Shown here: positions 45,290-54,839 of the stretch, piece by piece | How the letters are laid out: the number at the start of each line of letters is the position of its first letter | Numbering within the stretch: position 1 is the stretch's first letter | DNA from: Gordius sp. MW1 | Lineage: Eukaryota; Nematomorpha; Gordioida; Gordea; Gordiidae | Direction of reading: 5' to 3' | Assembly: GCA_964036665.1 (NCBI GenBank) | Contig: OZ038526.1 | Span: 6,944,001 to 7,008,000 of the forward strand | DNA: 64,000 nucleotides | The notes under the pieces: model-generated | Told to the model about the DNA's origin: nothing | Databases searched by the model: none | What the model saw: only the letters and a program-made list of their open reading frames with translations | Translations under genes and position numbers: made by a program

Positions 45290-46190
45290 TTTTTTTGACT
45301 CTTATGATTGTTCTTGTTACTATCATTGATAATAAGAATTTTTGGCCGTCCGCTGGCTGCTGACCAATGAAAAAAATGACCATTGGCCAAAATGTGAATC
45401 GAAAATATTTTTTTCGTTTTTTTTGATTATTATGATTGTTCCTGTTTCTACCATTGCTATTATGACTTTTTGGCCGTCCGCTGGCTGCTCACCAATGTTA
45501 TAATAAACATAAATAAAAGTTGTTTACTTCTAATTGCTATGCAATTTAACTTGTTTTTGGGTTAGAATCCCGGAGTTTTTTTGACTCTTCTGATTGTTCT
45601 TGTTACTATCATTGATAATAAGACTTTTTGGCCGTCCGTTGGCTGCTGACCAATGAAAAAAATGACCATTGGCCAAAATGTGAATCCGAGTTTATTTTTT
45701 CGTTTTTTTTTGACTATTATGATTGTTCCTGTTACTACCATTGCTATTATGACTTTTTGGCCGTCCGCTGGCTCCTGACCGATGGAAAAAATGACCATTG
45801 GCCAAAATGTGAATCGAAATTATTTTTTTCGTTTTTTTTGACTATTATGATTGTTCCTGTTACTACCATTGCTATTATGACTTTTTGGCCGTCCGCTGGC
45901 TGCTGACCAATGGAATAAAATGGCCATTGGCCAAAATGTGATTCGAAAACTTTTTTTTCGTTTTTTTTGACTATTATGAATTTATATCCACTTTGATTGT
46001 GTCCTGGCTGCTGACCAATGGAAAAAAATGACCATTGGCCAAAATGTGATTCGAAAATTTTTTTTTCGTTTTTTTTTTACTCTTATGAATTTATATCCAC
46101 TTTTACCGTGTGCTGGCTGCTGACCAATGGAAAAAAATGACCATTGGCCAAAGTGAGCATCAAAATTTTTTTTCCCGTTTTTTTTGGCTA
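45290..46190 (-). repeat. ~124-bp tandem repeat, about seven units
   Basis: Each unit runs TTTTTTGACTATTATGATTG, then TGGCCGTCCGCTGGCTGCTG, then ACCAATGGAAAAAATGACCA and TTGGCCAAAATGTGA. Units 6 and 7 replace the middle with TTTATATCCACTTT. One unit is interrupted by a copy of the TTGCTATGCAATTTAAC block. Confidence 0.8.
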
Positions 46191-47185
46191 TCATTGACTT
46201 ATAGAGTATCTGTTGGTACTGACCTATAGAGAAAAAGTGACCATTGACCAAATTTTTGATTTTTTTAATTAAAAATTGTTCAAATTCAACAAAAAATTTC
46301 TCCCAACAATTCTGCAAATTCTTAACATTGTGTTGTTTTATAATATAATGTTTGTTAGACCCATAATCACTAAAGGCCATAAAAACTAATGTAATACGCA
46401 ACTAGAAGCAAACACTAAATCTAACCCTAACCCTTGCCTATATTACATTTTGCCTATATTACATTTTGCCTATAATGGAAAATTTGTATAAATAATTAAT
46501 TAATCATTAGGCATTTAATACCCCCCTATAGGCATTCTCGCCCCTTCCCACCTTTCTCGCCCATAAATTGCATAGCAAATATGTACATTTATACGAAGTA
46601 CAGATGAGTCGTCCCCCCTTCCCTTCCCTCTTCCCTTCCCTTCTCCCCCTTCCCACGAGGGCCGAAGGCCCGAGTTTTTTATTAGGCTTTTCCTTTTTAC
46701 TAAAGTAGTGTAAAAGAGTACTTACATATTTACCAGACATCTGCAATTCAAAATAAGCATATTATATCAATAAAAAACAAACAATAGAATTTATTATTAA
46801 TAAAAATTCTCTTTAAGTTTATAAGTAAGATAGTGATTTAATAATTTTAAAAGCATTTATTTATGTTTATTTACCTATTGATATTTTTTAATTAAAGATG
46901 ATTTGTAACTTTCAAGATTGTAAATCAGGGTTCACAGATGTTAAAAAATGATGTCTATGAATGATTTCCACTTTATTTGTAAAAAAATTTAATTTCGCCA
47001 ATTTTATATTTTTTTATTGACAAATTAAAATAATTTATTGAATTTCAATTTTAGCCTATTAATATAATTTATGACTTCATGATGGAACTTGAGTTCATGC
47101 TTCCTTCAATCAAAACTCTCCGGGGGGGGGTATTTGAAATTGCCCGGGGGGGGGGGTATTACCCCCCCCCCCCTCCGGGCTCCCT

Positions 47186-48029
47186 AGAGCCCTGCAAAAT
47201 TGAATTTTATCGGCCCGAGCCCGACCCGAGCCCGAAACTTTTTTTTATTTTTTGCCCGAGCCCGACCCGAGCCCGATTTGTTTTTTTCACTCAGGCCCGA
47301 TCCGAGCCCGAGCCCGGCCCGACTTTTGTAAAAATGTAAATTTGTACCAATTTTATTTCAAAAATTTATTTATAACTATATTACGATGGAAAAGTTTCCT
47401 ATTAAAAAAGTGTAAAAACATAAAAAATTATGCATTGAAATTATTAGTTTTACGTACCGTACGCGTACCGCTGGGAATGATATGATATTACAACAATACT
47501 GAAAATTTCAGATACAAAAAAAATTATGTAGGGGGTGGCATTCTTGATTCAAGTTCAACATCAAATCCAACCCACCCTCTCCCTTCCTCCTAATTTTTGT
47601 ATGTTGATAATACCCCTAATAATAAATCATACTAACTCTATTGTTCATAATAGCTACCATTATTTTTGCTTTTAAGCTTAATCTAACTCAACACACTCTA
47701 TTGTTTTAAATATTTTATCATCACTCATAGTCATAGCATAGACCAACACGGCAAACCAAGAAATTAATATAAGGTGGTGAGGGGGGGGGTAGTAAAATTC
47801 TAAATATTTACTTGTAGGGGGATTATCTTGTATTGCAATTATATTTTGGATTAATATTTATTCAAATTTTTTTTCGGGCTCGGGCCTCGGGTCATGAAGG
47901 CCCATCAGGCCCGACCCAAGCCCGAGGCCCGATCAATGTTTTAAAATTTGCCCGAGCCCGGCCCGAAAGCCCGTCGGGCCGGGCCGAACTCGGGCCGGGC
48001 CGGGCCTCGGACGGCCCGTGCAGGGCTCT
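47186..48029. mobile_element. AGAGCCCTGCA element, copy 2
   Basis: 844 bases, ends AGAGCCCTGCA and TGCAGGGCTCT, with GCCCGAGCCCG-rich subterminal blocks as in copy 1. A short poly-Arg/Pro open frame is an artefact of the GC repeats. Confidence 0.75.
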
Positions 48030-48394
48030 AGGGCTCCCCCCTGAAAGAAACCCTCCACACACATAGTTTCATTTTTATATATAAGATTTCTTTTAATTTT
48101 TCCATTTTGCAAATTTAAATTCCTAAAAGTTTTTAGATTGAGAATCAAGGTAAATTTATCTTTTAAATTCTCCTTTACGTCTATCTAACCCGACGCGCTC
48201 AATTTTTTTTAAAATTTTTTATAAAAATTTAAACATAAGAGTATAACTAAAAATGAGTTTAAATCATAACAACTTCCCTCTAAATTTCTCCAAGCTTAAT
48301 TTTTCCTTATATTTATTAATGATATAAATTTTATTCTCTCAAAAACTGGAAGTACTGATGACTAAATCTAATTCCTACAAACGAGGCGAGTTAC

Positions 48395-48553
48395 TTTAAA
48401 TTTTTGCACGGTCTCATTGATGTTTTGTGGTGAGTTGTTTCGCCATCCATGGGTTTGTGTTCGGGCTTAGAACCATTAATCTCTGGTCCATTACTCAAGC
48501 TAGATCTCGGGGTACCATGGCCCACCACTATACAACATTCCACGTCGAAACCG
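48395..48553 (-). pseudogene. AceCS exon C (variable linker)
   Basis: Acceptor ATACTAG, candidate donor AAA/GTAACT. Reads SGFDVECCIVVGHGTPRSS followed by a Lys/His/Pro-rich linker. The CIVVGH core fits the family and the rest is normally variable. It exits in phase 2 while the next identified exon begins in phase 0, so an exon is missing between them or a base was lost. Confidence 0.65.
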
Positions 48554-48893
48554 CTAGTATAAATTTAGATCAAATATAAACGTGGTCAATATTTTACAAG
48601 GAGTCCCCTATTTTTATCATGGTGGGAATTTCATCCTTCTTATATAGTCAAATTTGCGAAATTTTTAAGAAATCAACAGTAGCACTAAAAAATTAAAAAT
48701 AGGATTGGAGTCTCAAAAATTTATCTAGACCCTAAAGTACTATTTTTACATTTATTATAACCTCTCAAACAATTTTTTAAGCGAAAAACCCTTACTTTAA
48801 ATATTGTCAAGAACATATAAAAAATCATTCCACCCGGGCTATAAAAGGAAAATCGATTTACTATAAAATATAATAATAATACTAATATGGCAC

Positions 48894-48969
48894 CTTCGGG
48901 TGGTGATTCGTATAGCTTCGTTTACGATGTCCTTGAGATGAATCAACTTTTGACCGCGAAAATAACCAT
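48894..48969 (-). pseudogene. AceCS exon B (GQKLIHLKDIVNEA)
   Basis: Acceptor AATTAG, donor AAG/GTGCCA. Reads DGYFRGQKLIHLKDIVNEAI then RITTR, matching the family segment RGGK-x-I-x-LK-x2-VDEAL. Junction phases with A and C agree. Confidence 0.82.
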
Positions 48970-49082
48970 CTAATTGACAAAAATACAAACATATTTTGCA
49001 AAATGACAAAATTTTTTATTTTTTTTTAAGTTTTTTGTTATTAAAAATGCCAAAAAAAATCGCAAAAATAAAAAAGATTGAC

Positions 49083-49155
49083 CTGCGGTTATAAGTATTC
49101 GGGCTCTGGCGTCTAAAATTCGATCGGATAGGGCTTGGGCCGAGAATCCGGCAAA
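49083..49155 (-). pseudogene. AceCS exon A (FAGFSAQALSDRI)
   Basis: Minus strand after CTATGCTAG acceptor; reads FAGFSAQALSDRILDARARI then LITA, matching the conserved segment before the CoA synthetase hinge. Donor CAG/GTCAAT. Phase continues into exon B. Confidence 0.85.
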
Positions 49156-49159
49156 CTAG

Positions 49160-51970
49160 CATAGAAAATTTAAAGTCACAATCTTTACGATATAAGAAGT
49201 ATTCCAAAATATTGCATATTCGCATTAAATTTTTTTTCTTTTAATGTTCAGTTGATATTAAATTTATTAATAGAATGGTATCAAAAAAAATATAAAAAAT
49301 TACATTTTTACGACATCTTTTCATTAAAATTCAGATAAAATTTGCTAAAAATATCATATTTTCAGACCTCAGGTTATAATTTTAACGTTAAATTGTTGAG
49401 ATATTTGTTTAAAGATAAACCTTAAAACTATGCTCTAGATCTGCACAAAGTAGGATTGTAAAAATTTTACAACATTAGTACAAAATATGTAGCTTAGTCA
49501 TTTCAAAAAATTAAGCTAAAATCAAGGATTTTTAGTATTCCTAAGTAGTTGATGAGTGAGGGCTGAAACTTAGAAAAGATTTGTTTCATAAAAAATACGC
49601 TTAAAAATTCGTATTGTGAAACAAACTAAACGCAACATGAAAATTTTCTTTCTATCAATTTAAAACTTGCCCTGTTTAGAAATTCTTATCGGGGTTCCCA
49701 CAATGACATAATGTCTCGAATTTTTAATCAAGAGAGTTCTTATCAATTACACGGTTCAACAATTTTTTATACTTATAAAATTTTATGTATTTTGGCAAAT
49801 AATAAAGAAGGAGTCCAAATCACCCCCCCCCCCCCCCCCCCGGTGAGAAAGAAGGTAAAAAAAATTGGAAGGGAGGAGGGCTTGTCCATAAAAAAACTAT
49901 TAAAAAAATACAAGGTGTGTATATCACAGAATACCATAGATTTAGATAGGCAGGGAAGTTGAAAAATGTGTTATAAAAATATAACACAATGTAGATGGCA
50001 GCATATAGTTAAATACACATGCATTAATTCTAGCAAATAAAATGATAATTTATTAGAGAGAAAAAATTTATAGATTCTATAAGCAATTTGCTAAAATAAA
50101 TTTATTTGAACTATTTTTAATATATATATACTTAATATTTTTTTTTGTTAGACTATAATTAAGTCGTAAAATTAAGATATAAAAAATGAGGCATACGAGT
50201 TGAAACCTCGAAGTGACGTATCGTCGGACCTGAGGTTTTAAGGTTTTTTTATTTAAAAAACCTTGAGGTCGTTATAAAACTCAAATCTAACCTTGAGGAT
50301 AAGGTTAATAAAACCTCAGGTTTCCCCACCACTACTCATATCTCGTTATTGCTAAAAAATACAACTTTTAAAAATGACAATTACATAAAAATGCATAATT
50401 AAATCAAGGAAATTACGGCTGAATTCCTTAAAATTTTAAGAGGGTGAGGGGCTCTTGCACCCTCCCCCCAGCCAAGACGAGGGTTATGGTTTCTGTTTCA
50501 CCCGTCATAACAATTGTTTACAGACTTTTAGCCGAGTGGACCCAGCAGCGAACCAGACTTTTTGGTTGTTTTTTATTACAAATAAAATGTAAAAAGAATT
50601 CCAGCTTCCCTCTCCTCGAGTAAATCCTGGCTAAGCGCCTGAACAGAGGTATGTAAGTACAAAAGCGGACCCCTTTAAATTGGTTCTAAATTTGGCGAAG
50701 CGCTGTTATGCTAATCCTTACATGAGAAAGGAAAAAACAGTAAATTTTTTTAAAGGCCATATACATAAATTGAACGCAATGATTACAACAAATGTGATTT
50801 TAAATAAAATTTAAAGATTTTAAAACCAGTTCGAAATAGTTAAATACTTGATCATTGTTAAATGTATTAAGTGTGGGTTGAAATTTTCCGATTAACATGG
50901 CGTTAACAGTATGGTATAGTTTAACTTGAACTGAAGTTACAGAATAGATTATAATCTAAAAATATTTTTAAAGGGGGACTCTATGGTTTACCTGTCACTC
51001 AAATTAAAAATAGACTAAAATTAGGTATGCAGGCATTTGATAAAGTTCCTAATGCCCTGCGATATCTTTTTTAACACCCCAAATCGAGCGCAAAGAGACA
51101 AGAGGTATATTTGGCGAATTATGACAAAACGATTTTTAAAGATACTAACTTTATATATTTTAAATTAAAAAATAATAAACATCAATTTTGCAAGGTAATT
51201 AGGCTGAAATGCTATGTCTTTTAACTTTAATTGTCATGTTGAACCAATTTCAGTGTCTGAGTCATTGGCTTTAATAACAGATCTTTAAACCTATGCTAAA
51301 ATTTGCCCGGTCACTGGTTTTCAATAATTAAGTTTTTAGGCGGGGTTATGCATTTTAAAAATTAACTAAGAAAGAAAACACAACACCTTGATTTTTAATA
51401 ATTACAAACCACCCTCAGGAAATAAAGTAAGTTTGAAATGTAAAATGTCTAGATTACAAAATAAAATTGACTAGTCTTTGTTTGTATTATACAAATGAGA
51501 ACGTTTGAATACTTATATCATCCACTTAATACGAAAATAATAACTATATTTAAGTCAACCAGACACTGCTTGTATATAAACACAGAGTCAGGGTTGAATT
51601 CAAAATCCATTTAGACCATATGGTAAATAATAATTTCTATAATAAATACCCTAATTTGCACTATGTCAAAATAAAAATTTTCACTAAAAATAGTTAAACA
51701 TCGCGTACCTGAGCATTTAAAATAATACTAGAAACATTAAAAAAATCGAGCGAATATCTAACGATTTGAGTTAATAAATAACAAAATTTTAATACAATCC
51801 CGGGGTCCTTTCGAATAATAATAATAATAATAATAAACTGTAACGGGTATAAAAATTTATATATTAAATTTTTTTTTTTAAGGGTAAATTTTTATTAAAT
51901 ATAATATATTATTGTATACAAATTTACATTAACGACTAAAAAGTATAATAAGAAAGGTATAAACGCGCGA
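49160..51970. other. AT-rich sequence upstream of the AceCS exons
   Basis: No exon of the missing AceCS N terminus was recognised. A C20-type run lies at about 49823-49842. Several short frames look random. Confidence 0.4.
51818..51836. repeat. (ATA)n microsatellite
   Basis: About six perfect AAT/ATA units. Confidence 0.8.
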
Positions 51971-51973
51971 AGA

Positions 51974-52174
51974 CTAAACGGATGGCATCGAGCCGTGAAT
52001 GGAAATCGTGTTAGATCTAACGATTTCCATTGTAATCTTTTGTCTGATGTAATACGACTCTTTCGGATCCGATGAGACCATGGAAATTGCTCTCCCAATT
52101 TGTTTTAAAAAAGAGAGGCATTGGATGCCTAGGTTTCCGATTGTGGAAGCCACTAAGGGAATAAATTTTGTTTC
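51974..52174 (-). pseudogene. C-terminal coding relic, copy 2 (probable retroelement polyprotein tail)
   Basis: Minus strand, open from about 52174 to the stop at 51974-51976: FIPLVASTIGNLGIQCLSFL, then QIGRAISMVSSDPKESYYIR, then ITMEIVRSNTISIHGSMPSV. The pattern of a P-L-V-x-S-x2-G-N-x-G block followed by a basic helix resembles tails found after the reverse transcriptase in some LINE proteins; this is recalled by pattern, not searched. It is followed by TTTAATAAAAATTT and then a run of A, as expected of a retrotransposed 3' end. The upstream part is missing. The shorter relic at 10848-10910 ends in the same peptide. Confidence 0.5.
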
Positions 52175-52809
52175 TGAAAGGGAGAGTATTTATTTGACTT
52201 CCTACTTTCAGTGCTGACTAATTGGCTAAAAAACGATTTCAATCTACAAAAGGTCGTATTGGGGTGATGCAGATAATTTGCGCGATCTCCCAATTTTGCT
52301 TTTGTGAAATCTGTGATTACCCGAAACTACAGTTCCCCATATCCACTTTTCTCTCCCATATTCTCCACCAAATTCAGAGCAAAGTTTGCCTAGAGTTAAT
52401 ACAATTGAAAAACATTTTAATCAATATGATCACAAAAATATAATATTTTTTGAACAATGCTGTAAAAATTGCGAAAAATATCCGTAAAGCATAGCATCGA
52501 GTTCTTAATTGCTTCAAAAAATTAATAAATCAAAAATATTTGCCTTTCCAAATGTAACACCAATTGCTTTGATCAGTCCTGGATAAATTACACTGGCCAC
52601 AGGTTAAAATATATTTTCCCTTTTAAAAAAGCCTTTATTCAACTCAGGCCTAAATTCGAGAGTAAAATAATGATAATAGGTCCCTATCAAATCATGATAT
52701 CTATTTTTTCTATCAAAATTAAACAAAAATCCCATCCGAGCTAAGCCTCACCCTGACTTGAATAAACTATCATTCCTTACACAAATTTTTTTTTCTCAAT
52801 ATATTTTTA

Positions 52810-53090
52810 TTAAATGAAACTATAAACAATATAAAAAATTAAATTTATAAATAAATTACAGAAATTAAAGGGTAAGTGGCTCCGGAGACCAGCGATAACG
52901 TCTCCCCAATGGTGCTTATGATCCAAAATTCGCGTAGCACTGATGTAAAGGCTAATAGTCAAGAGTTCAAGTTCGTACAATATTTTGCAGGAGGGTGGTA
53001 GTAATGTGAAGGGTGTTGGTCGGTAATGGAGGTATAGGGTCGCGAAAGCCATGCTATACAGGATGATGATGCGTGACCCGATGGGAAAGA
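52810..53090 (-). pseudogene. PAP2-type lipid phosphate phosphatase fragment, frameshifted
   Basis: Minus strand. Near 53060-53090 the frame reads SFPSGHASSSC, the PSGH motif of the PAP2 superfamily. After a frameshift, 53052 on reads MAFATLYLHYRP and then ISATRILDHKHHWGDVIAGL, which is the third motif (SR-x5-H-x3-D, with T for S) at the right distance. Such proteins dephosphorylate lipids such as phosphatidate (wunen-like) at the membrane. An AATAAA and a short A run follow, so this may be a truncated processed copy. The first PAP2 motif was not found. Confidence 0.65.
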
Positions 53091-53099
53091 TTTTCTGAA

Positions 53100-53950
53100 T
53101 AATCGTATTTTATTTTATATATTTTTTTAACTTGTTATATTTAAAAAATGTATATTTACGAAAACGAAACCACATAAATAAGCATAAAATAAAGAAGACA
53201 TCTATTGGTTAAATGCAAAGATCTACATCATTATCGTGTACAATGGGGGCCAAGACAAAGGCTTTAAAGTTGAGTCGTACAATAAAAATCTATTTTCATC
53301 AATAAAGATTAGATGTATGCCTTTAAATCTCGAAGTTTATATAAAATTTAGAAGAAGTCATATAAATTAAAAAAAAATTCAAGAACATTAGTTAATCTTA
53401 TTAATAATATGTGGTTAGGCTGGATTGATGAATTAGTTAAAAAGAAGGAAATACAATATTTTGGGTAATATATGCCCATATTTAAATAACGAAATAAAAG
53501 GTGAGGGTTTTTTTCATGCTTATAAAATCGATCCATTGCCACTTGCTAACAACAAATACACTTAAAAGGGTCGACATTGGTAGACTCGACAATAATTATG
53601 TATTTTTTCATTAGTTCATTTATTTATTTGAAGTTAGAAACATTATAAAAAACAGACACAGAATATAAAAAGGATGCAAAAATATAGATATATATATATA
53701 AATAATCTGATTAAAACCCTGAATTTCATATACTATCACAACAACCAGTTTAAACCTAAATCCTCCATTCGAAAATAAACCTCCAAAATGGGTTTGTATT
53801 GTATTTACATATGTAGTCAAATTCCCATAGTTTTAAAAATAAATGCAATTGTTCATCTAATTCGTATATCAATCATCAAAATGTAATATTGATGAAAAAA
53901 ATTAGAAATTTGCAAGGACTAAAAGTTTTAGATAACGAAATTGATATGTG
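53100..53950. other. AT-rich noncoding stretch
   Basis: Nothing recognised. Confidence 0.4.
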
Positions 53951-53954
53951 TATG

Positions 53955-54215
53955 TTCAGTAGCCAGGTTTTTCGATTAAGGGGGAGGGCAAAACATAACT
54001 TTTTTATTTTTAAGGGTTTTCGCATTTAAATTTGTTTTTGTCATTTGAATACCGAGCATCTTTAATGCGCACCAAATCAGAGCCAAGGCATTGTGTTGTG
54101 CCATCGTAATAATGGTGAAAACAATCGGGCATAATGTTGGGCCTGCACACGTGTATAAATAAAGTGAGGTCTCGGCCTGCCAACAGCGAATTTCAGAATT
54201 TCTACATAACAATTT
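53955..54215 (-). other. open stretch next to a MITE end, unrecognised
   Basis: Begins at a GTAGCCAGGTTTTTCG MITE end at 53958. The minus strand is open in two frames to about 54212. Composition is more GC-balanced than its surroundings (TGGTGCGCATTAAAGATGCT), which hints at a former exon or captured fragment. I do not recognise the product. Confidence 0.25.
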
Positions 54216-54643
54216 TATGTTAGAAATATAAGAAGTAATTAAACATCAAATATTGTTGATATAATCAATTAAAACTGTGTAAATAGGGTACAAATTATTA
54301 TTAACATTACTTATTCTTCTATTTACTTAATAATGGCTATATAAAAATTGTTTTAGATCGAGGATTGGATGATGGCTTTAATGAATTGGAGAAAAAACCG
54401 TTGTTTAAATTATCATTATTAAACATAGAATTACGGGCCACATTCCTTCAATATAATCTTCTATATATATTTACTAAACGTGTTTACAATTATTGCCTCT
54501 GTGCTAAACAGTTTTCTTATTAAATATATAATTTGTCCATTAAATATAGAGCCATAACGGGACTTATGTCTCAAACCAACGAAATTCGTTTGACGATTAG
54601 ATATATGATAGATATATGATATTTTTGAAAACTTTATTAAAAT

Positions 54644-54812
54644 ACATGGGCGTAGCCAGGTTTGGAGTTAGGGGGGGGAGGCAATAATGATTTGGGGAGG
54701 GGCAAAAATAATTATTTTTTGAAATTTTAGCTATAATTTTATGAAATTTTAAAAGATTTCTAAATTTAGAGGGGGACAGCTGCCCTCCCTGCCAAACCCT
54801 GGCTAATCCCAT
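54644..54812. mobile_element. CATGGGCGTA hAT MITE
   Basis: About 168 bases, from CATGGGCGTAGCCAGG with G run to CCCTGGCTAATCCCAT. Internal TTTGAAATTTTAGC block shared with the copies at 26390 and 60680. Confidence 0.75.
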
Positions 54813-54839
54813 AATAACATCTATTCTAATTAATGGCAT

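Larger units (their letters stand above)
44040..46675. mobile_element. 2.6-kb foldback palindrome with internal tandem repeats
   Basis: Outer ends ACTCGGGCCTTCGGCCCTCG and its inverse. The outer ~600 bases of each side (44040-44640, and about 45350-46675 in inverse order) match closely, passing through TTCCCACC, TTGCTATGCAATTTATGGG, GGGTTAGGGTTAG and TTGGCCAATGGTC blocks. The centre holds ~62-bp tandem units (44690-44930, TAGTTAAATTGCATAGCA), a doubled GAGGGAGATAGAGATGAGGG unit and GGACAACGGAC repeats. The right arm is longer because a ~124-bp unit is repeated about seven times (45290-46190). No coding sequence. Confidence 0.82.
41449..48055 (-). mobile_element. hAT element with CAGGGTTTCTTTCAG ends, swollen by insertions
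   Basis: Inverted ends CAGGGTTTCTTTCAG at 41449 and CTGAAAGAAACCCT to about 48054, followed inward by G-rich then C-rich runs. It sits in the CA microsatellite of copy 2. Contains a ZMYM1-like transposase remnant (41613-42240), another hAT (42411-43810), the big foldback (44040-46675) and an AGAGCCCTGCA element near its right end. Confidence 0.75.
39357..48088 (+). mobile_element. CTAGCTGACCCGG repeat element, copy 2, split by nested insertions
   Basis: Starts TACTAGCTGACCCGGCAAACG at 39357 and reaches the CA microsatellite at 40700. The end, TAGTTTCATTTTTATATATAAG, lies at about 48062-48088, after two or more insertions of 7.3 kb in total. It contains an internal duplication of the CTCGAAAACTACTGG block (39510 and 40575). 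Same family as 10104-11653. Confidence 0.65.
25430..49155 (-). pseudogene. acetyl-CoA synthetase (AceCS/ACSS-type), decaying multi-exon gene; 5' exons not found
   Basis: Twelve minus-strand blocks match, in the right order, an AMP-forming acetyl-CoA synthetase, the cytosolic/nuclear enzyme that makes acetyl-CoA from acetate, ATP and CoA. Most blocks have GT...AG borders and compatible phases, so introns are original and this is not a processed copy. The blocks from 49155 down to 35116 are open. From 34803 on there are lesions: a TGA in place of Trp, two frameshifts, and two acceptor AGs missing. One phase mismatch separates the exon at 48395 from that at 38267. The first ~200 residues were not located above 49.2 kb. 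Introns are bloated to 24 kb by TEs. A functional gene with assembly errors is the alternative, but the number and type of lesions argue against it. Confidence 0.85.

Noticed and set aside
45628-45906. 92-residue plus frame with repeated motif
   Set aside because: It follows the 124-bp tandem repeat; both strands are open to similar extents.
47833-48148. Arg/Pro/Gly-rich open frames on both strands
   Set aside because: They arise from the GCCCGAG-rich end of a transposon; composition follows the DNA repeat.
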